NCBI GenBank assembly: GCA_964458655.1 | Contig: CAYWJT010000019.1 | Span: forward strand, 1-39,511 | DNA from: CAYWJT01 sp964458655 | GTDB lineage: Bacteria; Acidobacteriota; Aminicenantia; Aminicenantales; Saccharicenantaceae | Direction: 5' to 3' | DNA: 39,511 nt | Shown here: piece after piece, positions 1-8,926 of the stretch | How the letters are laid out: the number at the start of each line of letters is the position of its first letter | How positions within the stretch are numbered: the first letter of the stretch is position 1 | Translations under genes and position numbers: made by a program | The notes under the pieces: model-generated | The model's database searches: none | Told to the model about the DNA's origin: nothing | The model's input: only the letters and a program-made list of their open reading frames with translations

Positions 1-1
1 G

Positions 2-895
2 GCCGGGCTGGGGGGCGGCACGGGCACGGGCGCGACACCCATCGTCGCCAACCTGGCCACGGAGCTGGACATACTGGTCATCGCCATCGTCACCCTGCCG
101 TTCGACTTCGAAGGCAAGGTCCGGGCCAAGCAGGCCGAAGAGGGGCTGAAGGAACTCAAGTCCTCGGTCGACACAGTGATCGCCATCCCCAACGAACGCC
201 TGCTCCAGACCGTCAACCTCAACACCTCGATGGTCGACGCCTTCAGGATGGCCGACGACGTCCTCAGGCAGGCGGCCCAGGGCATCTCCGACCTGATCAC
301 CAAGCCCGGGCTGATCAACCTGGATTTCGCCGACGTCAGGTCCATCATGAAGGGCATGGGCATGGCCTTCATGGGCACGGGCATCGCCTCCGGCGAGAAC
401 CGGGCGGTCGAGGCGGCCCAGAAAGCCATCTCCAGCCCGCTGCTCGTCGACACCTCGATCGAGGGCGCGGGCGGAGTGCTCATCAATATCACCGGCGGCC
501 GGGACATGACCCTGCACGAGGTCTCCAGCGCCTCCCAGCTCATCCACAGCCTGGCCGACCCCAACGCCAACATCATCTTCGGCACCGTCATCGACGAGAA
601 CATGCGCGACTCGGTCAAGGTGACGGTCATCGCCACCGGTTTCGACGGCAAGGGCAAGAGGGTCCCGGTCGGCAAGGAAGAGGCGCCGCCGGCCCCGGTC
701 AAGCGCAAGACCCCGCCGCCCTTCCCCGTCTTCACGGAAACGCCGCCATACGCCTTCGAGCCGCGGCATCAGCGGGCGGCGGCCGTGTCCGAGCCGGAGC
801 TCGGCGAAAGGGAGTGGGATTCCCTGGAGACGCCGGCTTTCATCAGGAAAACGAAGCACGCGTCGATCAGGAAGACGCCGCATGACATCCGCTGA
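2..895 (+). CDS. ftsZ: Cell division protein FtsZ, 5'-truncated by the window edge
   Basis: FtsZ is the tubulin-like GTPase that polymerises into the cytoplasmic division ring. The open frame runs in from the left edge; 297 residues are visible and roughly the first 100 are missing. The visible part opens with the tubulin signature GGGTGTG at residues 4-10. It continues with the T7-loop motif NLDFAD, whose acidic residues complete the GTPase site of the neighbouring subunit, followed by the conserved GTGIASGENRA segment. After a proline-rich variable linker comes the conserved C-terminal peptide (TPAFIRK) that binds FtsA/ZipA-type anchors. A short, unusually basic tail rich in R, K and H follows that peptide. 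The last 14 bases overlap the start of hutI in another frame. Identity is certain; only the 5' end lies outside. Confidence 0.97.
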   Translation, partial: AGLGGGTGTGATPIVANLATELDILVIAIVTLPFDFEGKVRAKQAEEGLKELKSSVDTVIAIPNERLLQTVNLNTSMVDAFRMADDVLRQAAQGISDLITKPGLINLDFADVRSIMKGMGMAFMGTGIASGENRAVEAAQKAISSPLLVDTSIEGAGGVLINITGGRDMTLHEVSSASQLIHSLADPNANIIFGTVIDENMRDSVKVTVIATGFDGKGKRVPVGKEEAPPAPVKRKTPPPFPVFTETPPYAFEPRHQRAAAVSEPELGEREWDSLETPAFIRKTKHASIRKTPHDIR

Positions 896-2156
896 CATCA
901 TCGTCGCCGGCTGCGGCCAGGTCCTGACCTGCGCCGGCGGCCTGCCCAAGCGCGGGGCCGCCCTCAAAGACGTCGGCGTCATTGATAACGGCTGGGTCGC
1001 CGGCCGGAGGGGCGTCATCATCTTCGCCGGCGACGAGGCAGGCTTCAAGGCCGGCGTCCGGCCGGAGCCCGACGCGCGCTGGGTCGACGGCCGCGGGCTG
1101 GTGGCCTTGCCCGGGTTCGTGGACGCCCACACCCATCTGCCGTTCGCCGGCGACCGGGCCGCCGAGTTCAAGCTCAGGCTCGAGGGCTGGACCTACCGGC
1201 AGCTGGCTGAGGCCGGCCTGGGCATCCAGAGCACGGTCAAGGCCACCAGGGCCGCGACCAGGGACGAGCTCGTCGGCCTCTGCCTGGAGAGGCTCGACAG
1301 GATGCTCCTGACGGGGACGACGACCGTCGAGGCCAAGAGCGGCTACGGGCTCAACCTGGAGGACGAGCTGAAGCAGCTCGAGGCGGTCCGGGAGGCGCAA
1401 AGACTGCATCCCGTGGACGTCATACCCACCTACATGGGCGCCCACGAGGTCCCGCCAGAATACAGGGAGGACCGCGAAGGTTACCTGAAACTGGTCATCG
1501 AAAAGGTCATGCCCGAGGTCCGGCGGCGGAACCTGGCCGAGTTCTTCGACGTCTTCTGCGAGGCCGGCGTCTTCTCGCCGGACGAGACCAGGCGCCTGCT
1601 CCAGGCGGCCAAGAAGGCCGGCTTCGGCCTCAAGGTCCACGCCGACGAATTCGCCGGGCTGGGCGGCGCCGAGCTGGCCGCGGAGGCCGGGGCCGTCTCT
1701 GCCGAGCACCTCATCAGCGTCAGCGACGCGGGCGTCACCAGGCTCGCGGCCTCCGAGACCGTGGCCCTGCTCCTGCCGGGCGTGTCGTTTTCCTTGAGGC
1801 TCCGCGGCTACGCTCCGGCGCGCAGGCTGGCGGACGCGGGCGCGGTCGTGGCCCTGGCCACGGACTTCAACCCGGGAAGCTCGATGGTGAGCTCCATGCT
1901 TTTCGTCCTCCAGCTCGGCGTCTACCAGCTCGGCCTGAGCGTCGAGGAAGCGGTAAACGCCTGCACGGCCAACGCCGCTTTCGCCGTCCGCCGCCACAAG
2001 GAGATCGGCAGCCTGGAGCCGGGCAAGAAGATGGACGTCATCCTCTGCGACGTCCCGGATTACATCTCTCTCGCCTACCACCTCGGGCCCAACCACGTCC
2101 GGCACGTCATCAAGGCCGGCCGGGTGGTCGTAGAGGACGGCGCTCCCGCCCAGTGA
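882..2156 (+). CDS. hutI: Imidazolonepropionase (histidine degradation)
   Basis: This cytoplasmic amidohydrolase opens the ring of 4-imidazolone-5-propionate to N-formimino-glutamate, the third step of histidine breakdown. The 424-residue length is normal. Metal-ligand motifs are visible: DAHTHLPF (H83, H85), KVHADEF (H253) and the family hallmark ATDFNPG (D328). The ATG at 882 lies inside the ftsZ 3' end with AGGA about ten bases upstream, and the first residues (MTSADIIVAGCGQVL) match the usual N-terminal beta strand, so this start is favoured. No hutH, hutU or hutG is present, so the rest of the pathway must be elsewhere. The 14-base overlap suggests hutI is translated from the ftsZ transcript, an unusual partner. 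Its stop codon abuts the convergent PPC-domain gene with no space. Confidence 0.95.
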   Translation: MTSADIIVAGCGQVLTCAGGLPKRGAALKDVGVIDNGWVAGRRGVIIFAGDEAGFKAGVRPEPDARWVDGRGLVALPGFVDAHTHLPFAGDRAAEFKLRLEGWTYRQLAEAGLGIQSTVKATRAATRDELVGLCLERLDRMLLTGTTTVEAKSGYGLNLEDELKQLEAVREAQRLHPVDVIPTYMGAHEVPPEYREDREGYLKLVIEKVMPEVRRRNLAEFFDVFCEAGVFSPDETRRLLQAAKKAGFGLKVHADEFAGLGGAELAAEAGAVSAEHLISVSDAGVTRLAASETVALLLPGVSFSLRLRGYAPARRLADAGAVVALATDFNPGSSMVSSMLFVLQLGVYQLGLSVEEAVNACTANAAFAVRRHKEIGSLEPGKKMDVILCDVPDYISLAYHLGPNHVRHVIKAGRVVVEDGAPAQ

Positions 2157-2582
2157 TCAGGGCTTGAGGTCGAGCCCCGCGAACCCCGTCTCCGGGTCCT
2201 TCTTCCTCCCGATGACATCCTTAACGCGCGTTAGGACTATCTCGCACGAAGTCCCGACAACGGCTTCGCCGAGGTGGCCGCCGACGACAGCCAGGTCCGG
2301 CCCCGCGAGCGAGACGTGGGCATGGATGAAAGGCCGGCCGTCGACCCTGGTGACGTTGCCGAGAAGGGAGACGACCTCGCGCGGTCCGGCTATCGGCCTC
2401 ATCTCATAGGCCTTTTTGCTCTCGGAGTAGAAGCCGACCTCGGCCCTGGCGACCGAACCTATGCCGGAGAACCAGCCGAAGCCGATGCCGTCACGCTGAC
2501 AGAGAGAGGCCAGGGACTCTTTGATGCCCTCGCCCGGGTCGAGCCTGATCACGTAGGTCATGCCGAAGACGGTGTATTTCAT
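2157..2582 (-). CDS. PPC-domain (DUF296) protein
   Basis: This 141-residue protein is a single PPC (plant and prokaryote conserved, DUF296) domain. The family marks are the central run GNVTRVDGRPFIHAHVSLAG followed by GGHLGEA. The spaced histidines of HAH and GGH are the positions that bind metal in structurally studied bacterial members. Such proteins form trimers; plant relatives (AHL proteins) bind AT-rich DNA through an extra hook motif that is absent here. DNA binding in this bacterial copy is therefore not shown. The ATG overlaps the stop of the upstream APC permease by four bases (ATGA), so the two genes are translationally coupled. Its precise role is unknown; a ligand-sensing or regulatory partner of the transporter is only a guess. 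Confidence 0.85.
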   Translation of the reverse strand: MKYTVFGMTYVIRLDPGEGIKESLASLCQRDGIGFGWFSGIGSVARAEVGFYSESKKAYEMRPIAGPREVVSLLGNVTRVDGRPFIHAHVSLAGPDLAVVGGHLGEAVVGTSCEIVLTRVKDVIGRKKDPETGFAGLDLKP

Positions 2583-3982
2583 CGGCCGCTTTCTCCGGAC
2601 ACGGCATCGGCCCTCCTGTCACGGTGCCGCCAGTAAAGGTAGGCCGGGATGCCCAGGCAGATGATGCCGAGCCCGAACATGGCGTTGCGGAAGGCGCTGA
2701 GCAGGGAGGAGAAGGCCACGTACAGCGCGGCCAGGACGAACAGCGCCGGCGTCACCGGATAACCCCAAGTCCTGTAAGGCCTGTCCAGGTCCGGCCGCTT
2801 GCGCCTCAAAACGATGACCGCGGCCACGGTCAGGCCGAAGAAGATCCATTCGCCGAAGATGACGTAGGTGAAGAGCTGCTTGAACGTCCCCGTCAGCGTC
2901 AGGAAGATGCTCCAAACGCTGATGGCGATGATGGAGACGTGGGGGGTGAGGAACCTGGGATGGCACTCGGCTATCTTCTTGAAGAACAGCCTGTCGCGGG
3001 CCATGGCGAAGTAGACCCTCGGCGAACAGAGCATGTTCTGGTTGGCGGCCCCGAGTATCGAGAACAGGATGAGGAAGGCGATGAGCGAGGCCCCGAAGGG
3101 ACCGCTGACGACCTGCATGACGTCGAGGGCCACCCGGCCCTCGGAGGAGGCGATCTTGTCGACCGGCAGGATGTAAAGGTAGGCCAGGTTGGCGATGACG
3201 TAGATGGCGATGACGGCCATGGTGCCGATGAGGATGCCGAGGGGCAGGTTGCGGCGGGGGTCCTTGACCTCGCCCGCGCTGTAGGTGGCCGCTTCCCAGC
3301 CCTTGTAGGCCCAGAGCGAGGCCACCAGACCGACGCCGAAGGCGCCCAGCAGGCCGAGGTCGAACGAGGCCGGCGCCGGCTGGACGAAGTTGGCCGGATG
3401 GCCCTTGACCTTGGCGAAGAAGAAGACGGCGGCCACGACGATCCCGATGGCGCCGGTCTTGATGTAAGTGAGCAGGTTTTGGAGTCGCGAGCCCCAGCGG
3501 ACGCCGACGTAGTTGACGGCGCCGAGGAAGGCCACGAAGGCCGCCGCGATGAGGTTTTTCTCGAGCTGCGACATCTCGACGAAGCGGGGCAGCATGTTGA
3601 AGGAGAAGGCCACGGCCAGGGTGGCGATGGAACCGGAGTCTATGACGAGGAAGAGCGTCCAGCCGAACAGGAAGGAGATCAGCGGGCCGTAGGCCTCCCG
3701 CAGATATATGTATATGCCGCCCGCTTCGGGCAGGGCCGCGCCGAGCTCGGCGAAGGCCACGGCGCCGAACAGGCTCAGCAGCCCGCCGACGACCCAGACG
3801 GCCAGCATGAGCGCCGGGAACGGCACGGAGGTCGCAATCTCGGAAGGCGACAGGAAAATGCCCGAGCCGATGACCCCGCCGATGACGATCATGACCACGT
3901 CCCAGAGGTTGAGAACCCGGGGCAGGGCGATCCTGGTCCTGTCGACCGGGCCGCAAGCCGGGCCTGGCGTGTTTTTCTCCAT
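2579..3982 (-). CDS. APC-superfamily amino acid permease
   Basis: This 467-residue polytopic inner-membrane transporter belongs to the APC/LAT-type amino acid exchangers (SteT-like). About 12 hydrophobic segments are visible. TM1 carries the substrate-binding GVIGSGIF motif. The segment GGIYIYLREAYGPL and the later NQNMLCSPRVYFAMARD are typical of the family. An upstream extension in the same frame is Arg-rich and not protein-like. The ATG at 3982 (MEKNTPG) has AAGGAG about seven bases upstream and places TM1 at the usual distance, so it is chosen. The gene ends in an ATGA overlap with the PPC-domain gene. A histidine link with hutI across the convergent junction is possible but unsupported; the substrate cannot be read from the sequence. 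Confidence 0.9.
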   Translation of the reverse strand: MEKNTPGPACGPVDRTRIALPRVLNLWDVVMIVIGGVIGSGIFLSPSEIATSVPFPALMLAVWVVGGLLSLFGAVAFAELGAALPEAGGIYIYLREAYGPLISFLFGWTLFLVIDSGSIATLAVAFSFNMLPRFVEMSQLEKNLIAAAFVAFLGAVNYVGVRWGSRLQNLLTYIKTGAIGIVVAAVFFFAKVKGHPANFVQPAPASFDLGLLGAFGVGLVASLWAYKGWEAATYSAGEVKDPRRNLPLGILIGTMAVIAIYVIANLAYLYILPVDKIASSEGRVALDVMQVVSGPFGASLIAFLILFSILGAANQNMLCSPRVYFAMARDRLFFKKIAECHPRFLTPHVSIIAISVWSIFLTLTGTFKQLFTYVIFGEWIFFGLTVAAVIVLRRKRPDLDRPYRTWGYPVTPALFVLAALYVAFSSLLSAFRNAMFGLGIICLGIPAYLYWRHRDRRADAVSGESGR

Positions 3983-4086
3983 CGCGCTCTCCTTGCTCCG
4001 GTAGTCCTGGCGGCGGAAGCGTCGCCCGCCGGCGGCCCGTCCTTGCCGGCCGCGCGTTCGGAGGGCCCGGGACGGACTCAGCGGAG

Positions 4087-4115
4087 ATTGTAGCAACAGG
4101 CGGGCCGCCGCGCAA
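4087..4115 (-). promoter_or_regulatory. Possible sigma-70-type promoter for the APC permease gene
   Basis: On the minus strand TTGCGC and TACAAT are separated by 17 bases, about 100 bases upstream of the permease ATG. The -10 matches the consensus at five of six positions; the -35 matches only at TTG. It lies in the 164-base gap between the kinase stop and the permease start, where no terminator for the kinase gene is visible. Confidence 0.35.
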
Positions 4116-4146
4116 TCGGACAATCCCTTGGTTCGGGAGCGCGGGC

Positions 4147-7100
4147 TTACCGCTGCAGAGAAGCCAGGCGGCTTCTGGCATCAGCCACTTCGGGCTGTCC
4201 GGGATCGGCTTCCCGCCACAGGTCAAGGAATTTCTGATAATTCGCCCTGGCCTTTTCTTCGTCGTTCAGAAGCTCATAGACAAGTCCCAGCTTGTAGAAG
4301 CTGCGGGCCTGGATGTCGCCGTAAAAGAAAGCGCCGGCCGTGAGATTGGATATTTTTTCATATTCATGCCTGGCTTTATCCCACTCCCGGCTGTTGAAAT
4401 AGGCCTGGGCCAGAGCGTCCAAGAAAAGGGCATGGTCTTTGTCGAAAAAAAATTGGCCGGGAAGCAGTTCCGCCGCTCTGGTCAGATGATCTATGGCCCG
4501 TGAATAATCTTTATTGCCGATCTCTATCATCCCCGCCAATAACTCATGATATCGGATCTCCTTCTTATTGGGCAGGCTCTCGACCAGTGCCCGGAGCTCG
4601 TCGGCCGTTTTCCCGGCCTGCCGAGCCTTCCCTAAGGCGAGCTCGGTCGAGCCGCGGCCCAGAAGGATAGTCTTCTGCCGGGACAAGCTGTCCGTCTCCC
4701 TGGCGCCGCGCAGGGCTCGAGCGTAGTCTTCCAGGGCCCTCGCCGGCCGGCCTGACCGAAGATAAAGTTCCGCCAGGTTCTGGTGGAGATCGGCTATCCA
4801 GCCTTTGTCGCCGATCTTTTCGGCGATCTCCTTTCCGCGGATAAATTCGGCCTCCGCCTTTTGGAATTGCCCCCTCAGCTCGTACATGGCCCCGAGCCAC
4901 TGCCTGCCCATGAGGCGGCCGGCGACCTCTTCCTGGTCGAACAGCGACCGGTACTCGGCCTCGGCCTTGGCCCAATCACCCAGTCCCCTGTAAGCGGTGG
5001 CTTTGGCCAGACGAACCAGGTAATGGGAAGGATACCGGTTTTCGGCCTTTTCGGCTTCGGCCAGAGCCCGGTCGTACCGACCCGCGGCATATTCCACAAC
5101 GACCAAATATATCCTGACCATGAAATTGTCTTTGTGATCCCGGAGGAAAGATTCAAGCGTCGCCCGGGCTTTGTCCGGCTGCGCTTTGGCCAGATAGGCT
5201 TCCTGGATGTTGAGATAGGACCATATGTCCTCAGGATGCCTTCGGATCGAGCGCTCATAGAGATCGATGGCTTTGTCCCATTGCTCCATTTTCATGTAAA
5301 GGATGCCGAGATTCGTATTCGCGATGCTCTCGTCCGGGTAGAGATCCAAGAGCTTTTCATAAGCGGAGGCCGCTCTGTCGTAAGATTTTTCGGTTTCCCG
5401 GTAAAAATCGCCCTCAATGGCGTACCGTTCCCGGTCGGAGAGCCGGTCGCTGAGTTCAAAGGCCTTCTTGATGTTGGCCGCGGCTTGAGTGCTTAGACCC
5501 AGGTTGCTATATCCCATGGCCATGGAGCGGTAGGCCATGGCGAAGCCGGGGTCCATGGCCACGGCCTTCTCCATCATCTCGATGCCCTCACGGTATTTCT
5601 GTTCATAGTGGAGCTTTCGCCCTTCGATGTAAAGCCTGAGCGCCTCGGGTACGGCGGTGGTGATTTTGGTAAGTTCGCGGTCTATGTCGGCGGAAATATC
5701 CGCGGCCGGGACCCCGAGGCCTCGTTTGACCTCTCTAGTCAGCTCGTCGACCATGGCGAAGATGCTGTCTTCCCCTTTCCCTTCCACACGGCCGGCGCTC
5801 AGGATCCGGCCTGTGCGACCGTCCTGGAGCTGGATATCTATCCGGAAATTCTCGCCGGCCCTGGCGTAGCTGCCCACAAGGATGTTCCGGACGCTGCCCT
5901 GAGCGGCGACCTTCCTGAGCGTCCCGGAAGTGTAGCTCCTGGCCTCGGCCTGGCCGAGGTCGTTGAGAATATTGAAGAGTCGGTCGGCGCTCAGGACATC
6001 TATGTATCTGGACTGGGAAAGGTCCGTGATCAAAAGGTCCGGGATGGCGACCCGCCAGTGGTCGAGCCGCTCATCGCCGGTGTTGTTCCTGAAATAGACG
6101 ACGGCGAGCGACGGCTTCCCAGCCGGCGGCGGGGGCGGCCCTTTCCTTAAGACCGTCCGCCACAGGAACAGGCCGGCCGCGACGAGGCCGACGAGCACGG
6201 CGGCCGGAACCAAGAGTTTCTTCAATCCGAAAGTCACGGTAATCTGCCTGGAGGTGAACGGCCGCCGCTCGGGCGCGACCCTCTCCGTTGTCGGCAGGCC
6301 GGATTCTATCTTGATCAGGTCCGCCGAAAGCTCCGAGGCGCTTTGATAACGGCTCTCTTTTTCCTTGGCCAGGCAGCGCAGAACCAGGGCGCTGAAGTCA
6401 GCCTGGAGCTGAGGATTGAGCTCACGCGGGTCGCGCGGCCGTTCGCTCTTGTGCTTGATGCCCACGGCAAAGGGCGTGTCGCCCTCAAAAGGCACGCGTC
6501 CCGTCACCATCTCGTAAAGGATGATGCCCAAGGAATAGATGTCCGAGCGCCGGTCGACCGGCTTCCCTTCCACCTGCTCCGGCGACATGTATTCCGGCGT
6601 CCCGATCATCACGCCGGCGGCGGTCACCCCCTTGGTCAGCAGGGAACGGCAGATGCCGAAGTCCATGACCCGGACATTGCCGCCTTCATCGACCATGATG
6701 TTCTGCGGTTTCAGGTCCCGGTGGATGACGCCCAGGTTATGGGCCTCGGCCAGCCCTTCGCAGACCTGCTTGGCGATGGAGATCGTCCGGCCGAGAGGCA
6801 TCTGGCCGACCTTGCGGATCAGCCGCTTCAGGTCCTCTCCCGGGACATACTCCATCGTGATGTAGTAGTTCCCCTGCTCTTGCGAAAGGTGGAACATCCG
6901 GCAGATGTTCCTGTGGGAGATCTGCCGAGCCGTCTTGAGCTCGTTCCGGAAGCGCTCAACGGCTTCCTCATCCGCCGAGACCTCCGGTTTCAAGAGCTTG
7001 AGGGCGACCTTCTCGTTCAACTCGGTGTCGAGGGCCTTGTAGACCTTGCCCATGCCGCCGCGGCCCAGTTCCTCGACGATTTGATATCGCCCCGCGAACA

Positions 7101-7257
7101 GGCTCCCGGTTTCCAGTTCGCGGACCGGAGCCTGCATCGTAGCCGTGCCGAAGGCCGGGGGCGGGGCCTGCTCCCGCTTCACAGCCAGCCGAGCGCCGCA
7201 GCGTCCGCAGAACAGAGTGCCTTGCGGATTGTCATGGTCGCACTTGGGGCAGCGCAT
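4147..7257 (-). CDS. Zinc-ribbon / Ser-Thr protein kinase / TolB-like / TPR receptor
   Basis: This 1036-residue multidomain signalling protein starts with a CxxC...CxxC zinc ribbon (residues 3-20). A Hanks-type kinase spans about 57-320, with glycine loop GRGGMGKVY (66-73), catalytic K87, HRDLKPQN (179-186) and DFG (199-201), so the kinase should be active. One transmembrane segment lies near 349-369 and is followed by a short proline run. A TolB/FlgO-like segment (about 382-520, beginning SLAVVYFRNNTGDERLDHW) follows, then a long TPR array to the end. If the kinase is cytoplasmic, the TolB-like and TPR parts face the periplasm and probably sense or bind a partner. Proteins of this plan are common in Acidobacteriota and relatives. 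It is transcribed alone from a good promoter at 7292-7320. Its substrates are unknown. Confidence 0.93.
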   Translation of the reverse strand: MRCPKCDHDNPQGTLFCGRCGARLAVKREQAPPPAFGTATMQAPVRELETGSLFAGRYQIVEELGRGGMGKVYKALDTELNEKVALKLLKPEVSADEEAVERFRNELKTARQISHRNICRMFHLSQEQGNYYITMEYVPGEDLKRLIRKVGQMPLGRTISIAKQVCEGLAEAHNLGVIHRDLKPQNIMVDEGGNVRVMDFGICRSLLTKGVTAAGVMIGTPEYMSPEQVEGKPVDRRSDIYSLGIILYEMVTGRVPFEGDTPFAVGIKHKSERPRDPRELNPQLQADFSALVLRCLAKEKESRYQSASELSADLIKIESGLPTTERVAPERRPFTSRQITVTFGLKKLLVPAAVLVGLVAAGLFLWRTVLRKGPPPPPAGKPSLAVVYFRNNTGDERLDHWRVAIPDLLITDLSQSRYIDVLSADRLFNILNDLGQAEARSYTSGTLRKVAAQGSVRNILVGSYARAGENFRIDIQLQDGRTGRILSAGRVEGKGEDSIFAMVDELTREVKRGLGVPAADISADIDRELTKITTAVPEALRLYIEGRKLHYEQKYREGIEMMEKAVAMDPGFAMAYRSMAMGYSNLGLSTQAAANIKKAFELSDRLSDRERYAIEGDFYRETEKSYDRAASAYEKLLDLYPDESIANTNLGILYMKMEQWDKAIDLYERSIRRHPEDIWSYLNIQEAYLAKAQPDKARATLESFLRDHKDNFMVRIYLVVVEYAAGRYDRALAEAEKAENRYPSHYLVRLAKATAYRGLGDWAKAEAEYRSLFDQEEVAGRLMGRQWLGAMYELRGQFQKAEAEFIRGKEIAEKIGDKGWIADLHQNLAELYLRSGRPARALEDYARALRGARETDSLSRQKTILLGRGSTELALGKARQAGKTADELRALVESLPNKKEIRYHELLAGMIEIGNKDYSRAIDHLTRAAELLPGQFFFDKDHALFLDALAQAYFNSREWDKARHEYEKISNLTAGAFFYGDIQARSFYKLGLVYELLNDEEKARANYQKFLDLWREADPGQPEVADARSRLASLQR

Positions 7258-7291
7258 CGGGTCAGGCCTTTTCCCCGTTCAAGACGGGCCA

Positions 7292-7320
7292 AGGATAGCA
7301 ACTCCGCCCCGGGATGTCAA
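7292..7320 (-). promoter_or_regulatory. Sigma-70-type promoter for the Ser/Thr kinase gene
   Basis: On the minus strand a perfect TTGACA is followed after 17 bases by TATCCT, about 35 bases upstream of the kinase ATG. It sits in the 90-base gap after the comM stop codon, so the kinase can be transcribed independently of comM. Confidence 0.6.
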
Positions 7321-7347
7321 ACCGGGAACCTGGGCCGGGAAAGCGCT

Positions 7348-8871
7348 TCAGCCCAGCCGGTCGAGCGAGCGGTACTGGACGGCTTCGGCCACATGGACGG
7401 TTCCGATGCGCTCGCGCCCCTCCAGGTCGGCGATGGTCCTGGCGACCTTCAGGATACGGTGGTAGACCCGGGCGCTGAAACCAAGCCTGTCCACGGCCGT
7501 TTCGAGCAGCTTCTCCGCCTCCCCGTCGAGGCCGCAGTGCTGCTTGATATCGCGCGGCCCCATCTGGGCGTTGCAGAACTTGCGCTTTCCCTGGAACCTC
7601 GCCTGCTGCCGCTTGCGGGCCGCTGACACCCTGGCCCTGATCGCGGCCGACGTCTCGGCCGGCGCCCGGGAGACGATGTCCCGGAACTTGACCTCGGGCA
7701 CCTCGACCTGGATGTCGATGCGGTCGAGCAGGGGCCCGGAGATACGGGAATAGTATCTGGCCTTTTCCGACTGCGTGCAGTCGGCCGTGCCGCCGGCCCG
7801 CAGCCCGCGGAAGACGTCCTCGCAGGGGTTCATGGCCGCCACCAGCATGAAGGAGGCCGGGAACGTCACGCTCACGCCGGAGCGGGCGACCGTAATCCTG
7901 CCGTCCTCGACGGGCTGGCGCAGGTCCTCCAGGACCTTGCGCCTGAACTCCGGCAGCTCGTCGAGGAACAGGACGCCGTTGTGGGCCAGGCTGATCTCGC
8001 CCGGCCTGGGCACGAGCCCGCCGCCGACCAGGCCGGCGTCTGTGACGGTGTGATGGGGAGCCCTGAACGGCCGGCTGCCGACCACCCGACCGTCGCCGAG
8101 CAGGCCGGCGGCGCTCCAGACCTGGGTCGCCTCGACCATCTCCTCGTAGGTCATGTCGGGCAGTATTGTCGGCAGACGCCTGGCCAGCATGGTCTTGCCC
8201 GCCCCGGGAGGCCCGACCATGAGCACGTTGTGGCCGCCGGCCGCCGCCACTTCGAGGGCCCGCTTGGCGTGCTGCTGGCCCCTGACCTCTTCGAAATCCA
8301 CCTGATAAGCCGCTACGGGCGCGAGCGCTTCGGGGTCTAAGGCGTAAGGCTGATAGTCGGCGGGGTTGCGGAGGAAGGCGGCGACTTCGCTTATCCCGCC
8401 GAACCCGTAGACGCTGAAGTCCCTGACGAGCGAGGCCTCGGCGGCGTTCGCCAGCGGGACGACGAGAGCCCGGAACTTCCTCTTCTTGGCCATGAGGGCG
8501 ACCGAGAGCGCGCCCCGGACCGCTTTCAGGCCGCCGTCGAGGGCGAGTTCGCCGACGAACACCAAGCCTTCCAGGCTCGAGGCCGGGACTACGCCCATAT
8601 CGGCGAGGAAGCCCAGGGCGATGGGCAGGTCGAAGGCCGAGCCCTCCTTCTTCCGGTCGGCCGGGGCCAGGTTGATGGTCACCCTGCGGCGTTCCAAGCC
8701 GTAGCCGAGGTTCTTCAGCGCCCCCCTGACCCGTTCCTTGCTCTCGCGCACGGCCGGGTCGGGCAGGCCGACGGTGACGAAGTTGGGGAAGCCGGCCGAA
8801 ATGTCGGCTTCGACCTCGACCGGGTAGGCCTCGATGCCGGCGAGAGAGGCGCTCGCGATCTTGAACAGCAT
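7348..8871 (-). CDS. comM: YifB/ComM-family AAA+ Mg-chelatase-like ATPase
   Basis: ComM is a hexameric helicase that promotes branch migration when foreign DNA is integrated during natural transformation. This 507-residue protein has the expected order: an N-terminal Lon-protease-like (ChlI) domain, then an AAA+ core with Walker A GPPGAGKT (220-227), Walker B LFLDE (301-305) and the FRAPHHT motif (269-275). The C-terminal Mg_chelatase_C part contains KARYYSRISGPLLDRIDI. The highly conserved MNPCPCG cluster is reduced to MNPC (347-350) followed by unrelated residues, with one later cysteine (C365), so a metal site there may be lost. The frame is intact and the spacing normal, so this is divergence and not a frameshift. 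A type IV pilus cluster in the same window makes a competence role plausible, but this is inference. Confidence 0.92.
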   Translation of the reverse strand: MLFKIASASLAGIEAYPVEVEADISAGFPNFVTVGLPDPAVRESKERVRGALKNLGYGLERRRVTINLAPADRKKEGSAFDLPIALGFLADMGVVPASSLEGLVFVGELALDGGLKAVRGALSVALMAKKRKFRALVVPLANAAEASLVRDFSVYGFGGISEVAAFLRNPADYQPYALDPEALAPVAAYQVDFEEVRGQQHAKRALEVAAAGGHNVLMVGPPGAGKTMLARRLPTILPDMTYEEMVEATQVWSAAGLLGDGRVVGSRPFRAPHHTVTDAGLVGGGLVPRPGEISLAHNGVLFLDELPEFRRKVLEDLRQPVEDGRITVARSGVSVTFPASFMLVAAMNPCEDVFRGLRAGGTADCTQSEKARYYSRISGPLLDRIDIQVEVPEVKFRDIVSRAPAETSAAIRARVSAARKRQQARFQGKRKFCNAQMGPRDIKQHCGLDGEAEKLLETAVDRLGFSARVYHRILKVARTIADLEGRERIGTVHVAEAVQYRSLDRLG

Positions 8872-8926
8872 GACCCTGCCTGGGAAAAGACGCCGGAGGG
8901 GGGAGTTTTATGTCAGACGGAGAGGG

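Noticed and set aside
867..2105. A long open frame antisense to hutI
   Set aside because: Composition and lack of motifs show it is a GC-bias shadow of hutI.
2624..4093. Long open frame antisense to the APC permease
   Set aside because: It is rich in Gly, Glu, Asp and Arg, has no domain and covers a clear transporter gene on the other strand.
7775..7840. A frameshift in comM explaining the missing CPCG motif
   Set aside because: The other two frames give no cysteine cluster and the downstream frame continues normally with the expected spacing, so it is true divergence.
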